Origin: CAYNEO01 sp964396245
Lineage (GTDB): Bacteria; Zixibacteria; MSB-5A5; GN15; FEB-12
DNA: 17,379 nt
Reading direction: 5' to 3'
NCBI GenBank assembly: GCA_964396245.1
Contig: CAYNEO010000066.1
Coordinates: 1 to 17,379 of the forward strand
The number at the start of each line of letters is the position of its first letter. Within the stretch, counting starts at the first letter, position 1. The notes beneath the pieces are model-generated. The model was not told the DNA's origin, ran no database searches, and saw nothing but the letters and a program-made list of their open reading frames with translations. This document shows positions 1-5,329 of the stretch, one piece after another. Position numbers and translations under genes: made by a program.

Positions 1-308
1 AACGCCCGGTTATCCTCCTTGAACGTGTGGACCGGGTGTCCGGGAGGTGCGGTCTTGGCCCCTTTGTGACTGATCGTATCTTTCAACGCCTCGGTGTGAA
101 TATCGCACAGCTTTAAAATCTCGGTGGCCGGCATTCCCTCGGAAATCAACTCCTGCTCGACCTCGACCACCAGGTCATACGGCACCTCGCCCATCAGCCG
201 GGCCAGTTGCGTCCGCACCATTTCGGGCGCCTGTCCATTATGCAATTGCAGGATCATATGTTTGAGCAGATCCTTCTTGCGCCGGGAATTGTCTATTAAC
301 TCACTCAT
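1..308 (-). CDS. DUF438 domain protein, N-terminal part (gene runs off the left edge)
   Basis: The first 102 residues are visible. They match my memory of the DUF438 domain: a charged N-terminal helix region, a central EQELISEGMPATEI stretch, then KLCDIHTE and the linker APPGHPVHTFKEDNRA. In this family that linker leads into a hemerythrin-like HHE domain and often a PAS domain, neither of which can be seen here. The ATG start has a GGAG about 9 bases upstream. It lies 13 bases after the stop of the NapH-like gene, so it is the third gene of the same operon. Family members are usually thought of as sensors or di-iron proteins near nitric-oxide and redox genes; the precise role here is unknown. 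The family call is fairly confident, the function is not. Confidence 0.75.
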   Translation of the reverse strand, partial: MSELIDNSRRKKDLLKHMILQLHNGQAPEMVRTQLARLMGEVPYDLVVEVEQELISEGMPATEILKLCDIHTEALKDTISHKGAKTAPPGHPVHTFKEDNRA

Positions 309-321
309 GATATGAACTCCG

Positions 322-1488
322 TTACTTCGTTCGTGCAGCCTCTTTATCCGGGTCTGCCGGTTTCGCCCGTTGTTGTGCTTCTCTGTTGAATGTCGCGATA
401 TCTTCAGAACTTGTCGGATGACCGTACGCGGCCACGTTTTTCTGGTACTCGATATACTGCTCGGTCGTCACCGTGTTTTGCCAGCGCCCGGTGAAAATCC
501 CCAAGCCGGTTATGACGAGAAAAATCGCAATTACACCGATCGCGACCCAACGCTTGGTTACGCGATGATTTCCCACTGTCGTTTTCAACTCGAGCGTTTC
601 GGCCACCGGGCATACATCGACACAGTTCATGCACGAAGTGCACTCATCGGAAAAGACCGAATTTACCTTATCGACCTTAATCCGCGACGGGCACGCCTTG
701 GCGCACTTGCCGCAGTCGATACAACTGACCGGATTGCGCTTGATCCGCGTCGGGCTCAAGAACGACAGCAACCCGAGCAGGGCGCCGTACGGGCACAGGT
801 ACCGGCACCAGAAATTGCGAATAACAATTGAAAGGAGAAACAGCGCCCCAATGACAATCAGCGCAAACTGCGAAATGTCCGCAAAGAAATAGTACATCTT
901 GACATCAGCCACGATATTGTACGGGCTGTCGAGAAACGCCTGCAACGCCACCGTGCTCATGGCGAAGAAGATTGAATAGAGGAAAAACCCCAGCAGGAGA
1001 TATTTCAAACTTCGCAGGGGATAGTCCAGAAACCCGGGTACCCGAATCCGTCGCCCGAAGAGCTTCTCGCCGGCGTCTCCTATAAATTCGGAGAGCGTCC
1101 CGACCGGGCAGAGCCAGGAACAGAACGCCTTGCCGAACACAAAGGACATCGCAATGATCGCAACGAGGATAAACAGCCCGGCCGGGTGCGCCCAGTGAAC
1201 CTGGCCGGTGAGGAAGAAATAATACAGGCTCATCAGCGAACTGATCGGGAGGAATCCCTCCACACCCGGCGGCCGAACCGCCGATCCCGTAGCCCCGCCT
1301 GATTCGAGATACGTCACGAAGAAATGAAACTCGACTCCAATCCAGATGCACAAAAGCACGAACGCGATCTGGATTGCCAGCCGGTATCTCTGGATTGGTT
1401 TTTCCCGGTTGCGTTTTACCTTCGGCTTCTTCGGCTTTTCAATACCTGCCGGTATTTTAGAGTTCTGTTCCATCGGTACGCTCTTCAT
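322..1488 (-). CDS. NapH/NosR-type membrane 4Fe-4S binding protein
   Basis: This is a polytopic inner-membrane iron-sulfur protein of about 388 residues, related to NapH and the C-terminal half of NosR, which carry electrons between quinols and periplasmic or cytoplasmic redox partners. A basic N-terminus (about 1-36) precedes hydrophobic segments near 37-60, 104-120, 160-180, 208-225 and 316-333. Two CxxxCP motifs typical of the family sit at C123/C127 and C228/C232. Two ferredoxin-type 4Fe-4S motifs follow, C256/C259/C262/C266 and C283/C286/C289/C293. An in-frame TTG at 1498-1500 overlaps the upstream stop, but the ATG at 1486-1488 has GAGG at a good distance and is preferred. It follows the ferredoxin gene without a gap and precedes DUF438 by 13 bases. 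The electron acceptor is not identifiable; no nap, nos or nrf catalytic gene is in view. Confidence 0.85.
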   Translation of the reverse strand: MKSVPMEQNSKIPAGIEKPKKPKVKRNREKPIQRYRLAIQIAFVLLCIWIGVEFHFFVTYLESGGATGSAVRPPGVEGFLPISSLMSLYYFFLTGQVHWAHPAGLFILVAIIAMSFVFGKAFCSWLCPVGTLSEFIGDAGEKLFGRRIRVPGFLDYPLRSLKYLLLGFFLYSIFFAMSTVALQAFLDSPYNIVADVKMYYFFADISQFALIVIGALFLLSIVIRNFWCRYLCPYGALLGLLSFLSPTRIKRNPVSCIDCGKCAKACPSRIKVDKVNSVFSDECTSCMNCVDVCPVAETLELKTTVGNHRVTKRWVAIGVIAIFLVITGLGIFTGRWQNTVTTEQYIEYQKNVAAYGHPTSSEDIATFNREAQQRAKPADPDKEAARTK

Positions 1489-1496
1489 CGCTTGCC

Positions 1497-2267
1497 TCAA
1501 ACGGCCCGTCCGACCGCACTCGGTTCAACACTGATATCACCCCCGACCCCTATCGTATGTACCTCTACGGGCATTTCGGGACAGGTCAACTCCGCCGCCT
1601 TCATCGCCGCCTGTGCGATCCCGCCACAGCACGGGACTTCCATTCGAAGCACTGTCACTTTCTCCGGACGTGCCGTTTCGAAAATGGCCTGTAATTTCTC
1701 AAAATAGTGCTGGAGGTCATCGAGCTTCGGACACCCGACCACGACCGCCTTTCCGTTCAGGTACCGCTCATGGAAATCCGGTACGGCAAACGGCACGCAA
1801 TCAGCGCAGATCAGCAGGTGCGCGCCGCGAAGAAACGGTGCGTGCGGCGGCACCAGCATCAATTGCACCGGCCAGTGCCCGAGCCGTGATTGACCGCTTG
1901 AACCTGCCTGTGTCGGCCGCGACGGTGTCGGGCATGCCTGGACCGGCTGTTTCTGAAATTGTCGTATGGCCGAGCCGGGGCAACCTGAAGGCGCCGGATG
2001 AATCGGGATATCAACCGGCGGCTTCTCACGCCGGAGATGCGCCACGATCGCCTTTTCGTCGTACGCTTCGGCTTCCCGCTCCAGCATCGAAATGGCGTCC
2101 TGCGGGCATTCACCAAGACAGGCGCCGAGCCCGTCACAGTAGGTATCACTGATCAGCCGCGCCTTGCCGTCGATAACCGCAATTGCCCCTTCAGCGCACG
2201 CGGTAACACATTCACCGCAGCCGTCACACTTGTCCTCGTCGATATGGATAACCTTGCGAAGCGGCAT
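1497..2267 (-). CDS. 4Fe-4S dicluster ferredoxin-like protein
   Basis: A 256-residue soluble protein with an N-terminal bacterial ferredoxin domain. The first cluster motif is C14-x2-C17-x2-C20-x3-C24. The second is irregular: C44, then a GLGA spacer, then C50 and C54-P, giving fewer cysteines than a standard CxxCxxCxxxCP. The C-terminal half has further conserved-looking cysteine motifs (LICADC, VGCPKLD, VPCCGG), which suggests more metal sites or a redox-active domain. Proteins of this layout are usually annotated only as 4Fe-4S or ATP-binding ferredoxin-like proteins, and occur near hcp-type and nitrosative-stress genes in anaerobes (from memory). An AAGGAG lies 7 bases before the ATG. It is the first gene of the operon that continues with the NapH-like and DUF438 genes, and is preceded by a Crp/Fnr-type palindrome. 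Confidence 0.85.
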   Translation of the reverse strand: MPLRKVIHIDEDKCDGCGECVTACAEGAIAVIDGKARLISDTYCDGLGACLGECPQDAISMLEREAEAYDEKAIVAHLRREKPPVDIPIHPAPSGCPGSAIRQFQKQPVQACPTPSRPTQAGSSGQSRLGHWPVQLMLVPPHAPFLRGAHLLICADCVPFAVPDFHERYLNGKAVVVGCPKLDDLQHYFEKLQAIFETARPEKVTVLRMEVPCCGGIAQAAMKAAELTCPEMPVEVHTIGVGGDISVEPSAVGRAV

Positions 2268-2309
2268 AGATATCTCCTTTTGGGGTCCATGAAATCAATT
2301 TTCACGGGT

Positions 2310-2315
2310 AAGATC
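2310..2315 (-). promoter_or_regulatory. Possible weak -10 element of the ferredoxin operon
   Basis: Read on the minus strand, GATCTT lies about 33 bases downstream of the centre of the TTGAC-N4-GTCAA palindrome. That puts the palindrome near -41.5, the classical position for a Crp/Fnr activator (class II). The match to TATAAT is poor, as is common for activator-dependent promoters, so this is inference. Confidence 0.3.
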
Positions 2316-2337
2316 GGAGGGTAGGGGGGAAGTTTCT

Positions 2338-2351
2338 TTGACTCAGGTCAA
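2338..2351. promoter_or_regulatory. Crp/Fnr-family operator, perfect palindrome
   Basis: TTGACTCAGGTCAA is a perfect TTGAC-N4-GTCAA inverted repeat, the architecture bound by Fnr, Dnr and HcpR-like regulators (Fnr consensus TTGAT-N4-ATCAA). It lies 5 bases after the stop codon of the Crp/Fnr-family gene and about 70 bases before the ferredoxin start. The simplest reading is that the adjacent regulator activates the ferredoxin, NapH-like and DUF438 operon from this site. Confidence 0.7.
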
Positions 2352-2356
2352 AAAGA

Positions 2357-3034
2357 TCAGATTTTTTCGCCGTCGGCGATAGATTGCAGTCGGTCCGGGT
2401 CGAGGACGGTAATCTTTTTCCCGGAGACGTCGATCACCTGCAACTCGCGAAACTTCTTGAGATTACGCGACAGCGTCGCGCTGATCGTGCCCAGCCGATG
2501 AGCCAGCTCGGACTTGGATATGTCCAGGTGAATCGACTTGCCCTGCCGTTTGCGATATTCGGCGAGAAGAAACGACGCCAGCCGGGTAGGGATATCCTTG
2601 AGCGACAGATCCTCGACCATCCGGTTGAACTCGCGGACAAATCCGGCCAGGCCGCCGATCATCTTGAGCGAAATCTGCGGCGATGACCTCAACAGCTCGA
2701 CAAACTTGTCTTTCGGAAAAAACGCCACCGCCGACTCGTCCAGCGCCGCACAATTGGCGGGATACGAATCTCCCCGGAATATGGCCGCCTCGGCGAACAT
2801 CTGACCCGGGCGTATCAGGTGCAGCGTGTATTCCTTGCCCTCAGCCGATGCCTTGTACACCCTGACCCGGCCCGAGAGCAGTACATAGAATCCGGCCGAT
2901 CTGTCACCCTCGAGAAAAAGAATCTCGCCTTTGCCAAGCTGGCGGGTGGTCACGATTTCGATTATTGCATCGAGTTCGCTGTCTTCGAGCTCGGCGCAAA
3001 GATGCGTCCTGCGCAATGCCTGCCGAATATCCAT
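2357..3034 (-). CDS. Crp/Fnr-family transcriptional regulator
   Basis: A 225-residue regulator of normal length for the family. Residues about 1-125 form the cyclic-nucleotide-binding-like beta barrel (GEILFLEGDRSAGFYVLLSG). A dimerisation helix runs about 115-145, and a winged helix-turn-helix about 146-215 has its recognition helix near 182-195 (GTISATLSRNLKKF). It has only two cysteines (C13, C95), so it lacks the cysteine set that binds the 4Fe-4S cluster in true Fnr. It is closer in style to Dnr/HcpR-like sensors, where haem may sense nitric oxide; the ligand cannot be read from sequence. The gene sits directly upstream of the redox operon with a matching palindrome between them, so a local activator role is likely. 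No strong ribosome binding site is seen before the ATG. A TATATT at 3076-3081 (minus strand) may be its -10. Confidence 0.88.
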   Translation of the reverse strand: MDIRQALRRTHLCAELEDSELDAIIEIVTTRQLGKGEILFLEGDRSAGFYVLLSGRVRVYKASAEGKEYTLHLIRPGQMFAEAAIFRGDSYPANCAALDESAVAFFPKDKFVELLRSSPQISLKMIGGLAGFVREFNRMVEDLSLKDIPTRLASFLLAEYRKRQGKSIHLDISKSELAHRLGTISATLSRNLKKFRELQVIDVSGKKITVLDPDRLQSIADGEKI

Positions 3035-3112
3035 GAATACATGAATTACGACGGCATCCGACCTTTGGCAAGCACAATATAAACTACCGTTGAAACCGTT
3101 CCCCTTAACGAG

Positions 3113-3124
3113 TGTTGATCAACA
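3113..3124. promoter_or_regulatory. 12-bp perfect palindrome in the divergent intergenic region
   Basis: TGTTGATCAACA is its own reverse complement. It lies between the Crp/Fnr-family gene and the NUDIX gene, 15 bases upstream of the NUDIX -35 box. It lacks the 4-base spacer of an Fnr site, so it would bind another dimeric regulator, if it is functional at all. Confidence 0.35.
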
Positions 3125-3139
3125 GAACCCTGCCGTCAC

Positions 3140-3168
3140 TTGACACTTTGATCTTCATCCGAGATAAT
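3140..3168 (+). promoter_or_regulatory. Sigma-70 type promoter of the NUDIX gene
   Basis: A perfect TTGACA -35 (3140-3145), a 17-base spacer and GATAAT (3163-3168, five of six consensus bases) form a strong housekeeping promoter. The predicted transcript starts near 3175 and has a short leader with an AAGGAG before the ATG at 3206. Confidence 0.75.
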
Positions 3169-3205
3169 CAGGCAGCGAACGTGTTTTGGAAAGGAGCAAA
3201 CCGGT

Positions 3206-3604
3206 ATGCCGTCACCCCGATTGGCCGTAGATATGATAATCCAGTACCCCGATGGAAAAATCGTCCTGGTGGAACGGGGCGTGGAACCATTCAAAGGCAA
3301 GTGGGCCGTCCCGGGCGGAGGCGTGGAGATCGGCGAGACCGTTGAGAATGCCGCCATTCGTGAGGCCAAAGAGGAAACGGGACTGGATATCAAATTGAAG
3401 AAGATCGCTGGTGTATACTCCGACCCCGACCGCGATCCCCGCGGGCATACCGTATCTATAGTCTATCTTGCCGAACCGGTCGGGGGAGAGCTGAAAGCGG
3501 ATACGGATGCCGCGGACGCCATCATCACCGATGATTTCGTCAACCGCGACCTGGCTTTCGATCACCGCAAGATGCTTCAGGACGCCTTCCCCGAGAAATT
3601 CTGA
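3206..3604 (+). CDS. NUDIX hydrolase, ADP-ribose pyrophosphatase-like
   Basis: A single-domain 132-residue NUDIX protein. The full NUDIX box is present: G38-x5-E44-x7-R52-E53-x2-E56-E57-x-G59, which binds the metal and positions the pyrophosphate. The region after it (GVYSDPDRDPRGHTVSIVYLAE, about 69-90) closely resembles archaeal-type ADP-ribose pyrophosphatases that split ADP-ribose to AMP and ribose 5-phosphate, so that substrate is the best guess. Other NUDIX substrates cannot be excluded. An AAAGGAG sits 8 bases before the ATG, and a near-consensus sigma-70 promoter lies just upstream. The gene is monocistronic and divergent from the Crp/Fnr regulator; no functional link between the two is evident. 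Confidence 0.9.
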   Translation: MPSPRLAVDMIIQYPDGKIVLVERGVEPFKGKWAVPGGGVEIGETVENAAIREAKEETGLDIKLKKIAGVYSDPDRDPRGHTVSIVYLAEPVGGELKADTDAADAIITDDFVNRDLAFDHRKMLQDAFPEKF

Positions 3605-3617
3605 CATCATTTTTCAG

Positions 3618-3651
3618 GCAAAAAAGAAGCAGGAGGCCGAAACCTCCTGCT
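3618..3651 (-). terminator. Intrinsic terminator of rpmG
   Basis: A 9-bp perfect stem (3628-3636 with 3643-3651, AGCAGGAGG/CCTCCTGCT) has a 6-base loop. Read on the minus strand it is followed by TCTTTTTT, a classical Rho-independent terminator for the L33 gene. On the plus strand the run of T is missing, so it is at best a weak end for the NUDIX transcript. Confidence 0.85.
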
Positions 3652-3691
3652 CTGGTATATTAAAGCAACTATGCCGCAGATCTGTATACCG

Positions 3692-3844
3692 TCAGATCTT
3701 TGACTCTTTATAGATCACGTGCTTGCGCACGACCGGATCAAATTTCTTGATCTCGAGCTTTCCGGCGCCCGGGACCTTCTTTCTCATCGTCGTATAAAAG
3801 TGGCCGGTGCCCGCCGATGATACCAATCTGATTTTCTCACGCAT
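3692..3844 (-). CDS. rpmG: 50S ribosomal protein L33
   Basis: The 50 residues starting MREKIRLVSSAGTG are a clear match to bacterial L33, including GHFYTTMRKK and the C-terminal KKFDPVVRKHVIYKE block. This protein belongs to the large ribosomal subunit near the E site. It has no cysteines, so it is the zinc-free (C-minus) form. A reading frame extends upstream, but the ATG at 3842-3844 has AGGAG about 9 bases before it and fits the family start exactly. The gene stands alone, with its own promoter about 150 bases upstream and a strong terminator. That differs from the common placement next to secE-nusG or rpmB. Confidence 0.95.
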   Translation of the reverse strand: MREKIRLVSSAGTGHFYTTMRKKVPGAGKLEIKKFDPVVRKHVIYKESKI

Positions 3845-3906
3845 CGCTGTCGCTCCTGAATGTTGCGTCGGGCTCGAGGCCGTCAAACGCTGTACCAAAT
3901 ACTCCG

Positions 3907-3990
3907 TGTGTAAACATACTTTCAGCCGATTGGTTCCGCCCCTGGTCCTTTTGGAATGGTCTGATACCTCCCGGCTGAACTGTGCTACAC
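3907..3990 (-). repeat. Nested inverted repeats in the rpmG leader
   Basis: TTCAGCCG (3921-3928) is the exact reverse complement of CGGCTGAA (3972-3979). Outside it GTGTA (3907-3911) can pair with TACAC (3986-3990). The stem encloses 43 bases and falls within the predicted rpmG 5' leader. It could be a leader RNA structure for ribosomal-protein feedback, but I do not recognise a known class. Confidence 0.45.
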
Positions 3991-3993
3991 CTT

Positions 3994-4023
3994 ATTAATG
4001 CACTCTTACTCCAAAGATGTCAA
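3994..4023 (-). promoter_or_regulatory. Promoter of rpmG
   Basis: On the minus strand a perfect TTGACA (4018-4023) is followed after 18 bases by ATTAAT (3994-3999, four of six consensus bases). Transcription would start near 3987, leaving a leader of about 140 bases before the rpmG ATG. Confidence 0.6.
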
Positions 4024-4199
4024 GTCTAATCGGTCATCCTATGGCAAATTAAATTGTGATCGATTAGCCCGAATTTCGTGCTTAATCCTTTAATTCGCAA
4101 TACAGTAGGCCGGACCCGGGGACCAAAACCAGACAACTTCGGTCCATTTGCCGCGTGACGTGTATAAGCCAATTCGGGCGGTTTGTGCCGCCAATAGGA

Positions 4200-4293
4200 T
4201 TTTCGGCTTCCGGCCCGTCACTTCCATGAGACGCGCAACCGAAAAGCCGACATATAATTGCCGCATTTTTGTCGGCAAGAGGTTTCTTTTTTT
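4200..4293 (+). promoter_or_regulatory. Mutually exclusive hairpins ahead of the sigma-factor gene, attenuator-like
   Basis: TCGGCTT (4203-4209) pairs with AAGCCGA (4244-4250), and TTTTCGG (4200-4206) can pair with CCGAAAA (4239-4245). GCCGACA (4246-4252) pairs with TGTCGGC (4270-4276). The middle arms overlap, so the first and last stems cannot form together. A T-rich tract (4283-4293) follows the last stem after 6 bases. This resembles an antiterminator/terminator switch, but the long loop and the gap before the T tract make it tentative. Confidence 0.35.
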
Positions 4294-4301
4294 GAATCAT
4301 T
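4287..4301 (+). repeat. 15-bp element shared with the RND operon upstream region, copy 1
   Basis: TTTTTTTGAATCATT occurs here, 19 bases before the sigma-factor ATG, and again at 9322-9336 ahead of the RND exporter operon. The two copies are followed by loosely similar CTGAC and TCCGAC. It may be a shared regulatory site. Confidence 0.4.
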
Positions 4302-4306
4302 CTGAC

Positions 4307-4312
4307 TATATT
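4307..4312 (+). promoter_or_regulatory. Possible -10 box giving a nearly leaderless sigma-factor transcript
   Basis: TATATT matches TATAAT at five of six bases and ends 8 bases before the ATG. The -35 position is T-rich but not a TTGACA match. There is no Shine-Dalgarno sequence before the ATG, which fits a leaderless or very short leader transcript. Confidence 0.35.
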
Positions 4313-4320
4313 GCAATCAA

Positions 4321-4932
4321 ATGACTGAAAAAGAATTGGTAGCGAAAGCCAGAGGCGGAGATTTTCAGGCCTTCACCGAGTTGATCGACGCCCACAAGAA
4401 TAAGATCTACGCCCTGGTAAGAAAACTGACCGGCAATACCGAGGACGCCGAGGATATTGTCCAGGAAACTTTCCTGCGGGCGATCGATAAAATCGATCAG
4501 TTTCGCGGCGACGCGTCCTTCGGGACCTGGTTGTACACGATAGCGCTGAACCTGACGCGAGCCCAGTATGCCAAGCAAAAACAGGCCGACTTACAGCCGA
4601 TCGAAGAGTATCTCCCGGCGAAAGGACAGGGACACCACCACCCCGATGACTCCAATCTCTTCGACTGGCGCGACCCGCACCGGATTCTCGAATCCAACCA
4701 GCTCCGTGAAATTATCGACCGGGTCCTCGATGACCTGCCGTACAAGTACCGCGAGGCGTTCATCCTCCGCTATTTCGAGGAGTTGCCGATCAAGGAAGTG
4801 GCTAAGGTGATTCATGAGTCCGAAGCAGCCACAAAATCGCGAATTCTTCGGGCCCGGCTGGCCCTGCGTGATGAACTTTCGGAGGTTTTCCGTGAACGAT
4901 ATGACGAAAAAATGCCACGAGTTCGCAAGTAG
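4321..4932 (+). CDS. ECF-type RNA polymerase sigma factor (sigma-70 family, RpoE-like)
   Basis: A 203-residue sigma factor with only the two ECF domains. Region 2 spans about 15-85 and includes the core-binding and -10 recognition helices (DAEDIVQETFLRA, then FRGDASFGTWLYTIALNL). Region 4 spans about 128-185 (DDLPYKYREAFILRYFEELPIKEVA) and is the -35 recognition helix-turn-helix. The linker has a GHHHPDD patch. It overlaps by 41 bases with a zinc-finger anti-sigma gene, the usual cassette in which the partner holds the sigma inactive until an envelope or redox signal releases it. The ATG has no Shine-Dalgarno sequence and lies just behind a TATATT box. Target genes are unknown; a shared 15-bp element suggests the RND operon as a candidate. 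Confidence 0.93.
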   Translation: MTEKELVAKARGGDFQAFTELIDAHKNKIYALVRKLTGNTEDAEDIVQETFLRAIDKIDQFRGDASFGTWLYTIALNLTRAQYAKQKQADLQPIEEYLPAKGQGHHHPDDSNLFDWRDPHRILESNQLREIIDRVLDDLPYKYREAFILRYFEELPIKEVAKVIHESEAATKSRILRARLALRDELSEVFRERYDEKMPRVRK

Positions 4933-5152
4933 TCTGAACGACTATATCGACGGCGAGATCGATCCGTCACTGTGCGAAGAAATCGAAAAACATATCGGCC
5001 AGTGTGAAAACTGCCGTATCATGGTCGACACCCTCAAACAGACCGTGCGTCTGTGCTGCGACGGTAAGGAACAGACGCTGCCGTCCGAACTCGAATCCCG
5101 CCTGAACAACATGCTCAAAGCCCGCTGGGAAGCCAAATTCGGAAAGAAGTAG
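4892..5152 (+). CDS. Soluble zinc-finger anti-sigma factor (zf-HC2 / ZAS type)
   Basis: An 86-residue protein with the zinc-binding anti-sigma signature: C8, then H34-x3-C38-x2-C41. The ZAS helices are predicted to sandwich between sigma regions 2 and 4. After the domain there is only a charged helical tail (about 60-86) and no membrane segment, so unlike RseA types it acts in the cytosol and could sense redox or metal through its thiols, including C55 and C56. GTG at 4892 is chosen because GGAGG lies 6 bases before it; ATG at 4901 is 15 bases from the same GGAGG. The coding region overlaps the sigma-factor end by 41 bases, which suggests translational coupling and matched expression. Confidence 0.85.
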   Translation: MNDMTKKCHEFASSLNDYIDGEIDPSLCEEIEKHIGQCENCRIMVDTLKQTVRLCCDGKEQTLPSELESRLNNMLKARWEAKFGKK

Positions 5153-5247
5153 TCGAGCAAATCCCTCTGGTCGTCCGAACTGTCGCTATCGCTGTCAAAC
5201 CCGCAATTTGCCGCTTAGTAAGCCGTACTTTCCCCGCAACACCTTCC

Positions 5248-5277
5248 TTGACATACCGTATTAATCGGTAGTATCGT
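5248..5277 (+). promoter_or_regulatory. Promoter of the hydrolase-reductase pair, with a palindrome in the spacer
   Basis: TTGACA (5248-5253), an 18-base spacer and TATCGT (5272-5277, four of six) make a plausible sigma-70 promoter for the gene at 5330. The spacer holds TACCGTATTAATCGGTA (5254-5270), an inverted repeat TACCG-N7-CGGTA. A dyad between -35 and -10 is the layout of repressor sites and of MerR-type activators, though MerR promoters usually have 19-20 base spacers. Confidence 0.55.
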
Positions 5278-5329
5278 TGGCTATACCGGCCGCACACACG
5301 GTCAGGGCATTATTACAGGGTTAATTTCT

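Larger units (their letters stand above)
3845..4320. other. Intergenic region between rpmG and the ECF sigma gene
   Basis: No convincing gene is present. The left part (to about 4023) holds the rpmG promoter and a leader with nested inverted repeats. The right part (about 4110-4320) holds a run of small hairpins (4120-4124 with 4141-4145; 4177-4181 with 4188-4192), the overlapping repeats described separately, a T-rich tract and a TATATT box abutting the sigma-factor start. No tRNA cloverleaf was found on either strand. Confidence 0.6.

Noticed and set aside
1486..1500. TTG at 1498-1500 as start of the NapH-like gene
   Set aside because: The ATG at 1488 has a GAGG at the right distance; the TTG has no separate Shine-Dalgarno sequence and would merely overlap the upstream stop.
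2357..3034. Identity as a true Fnr oxygen sensor
   Set aside because: Only two cysteines are present, so the N-terminal cysteine cluster needed for the 4Fe-4S sensor is missing.
3845..4020. A tRNA gene upstream of rpmG
   Set aside because: The inverted repeat spans only 59 bases and no T-loop GTTCGA-type sequence or anticodon arm fits.
4082..4300. A 72-codon minus-strand reading frame
   Set aside because: It has no ribosome binding site, no recognisable protein features and overlaps the hairpin-rich upstream region of the sigma gene.
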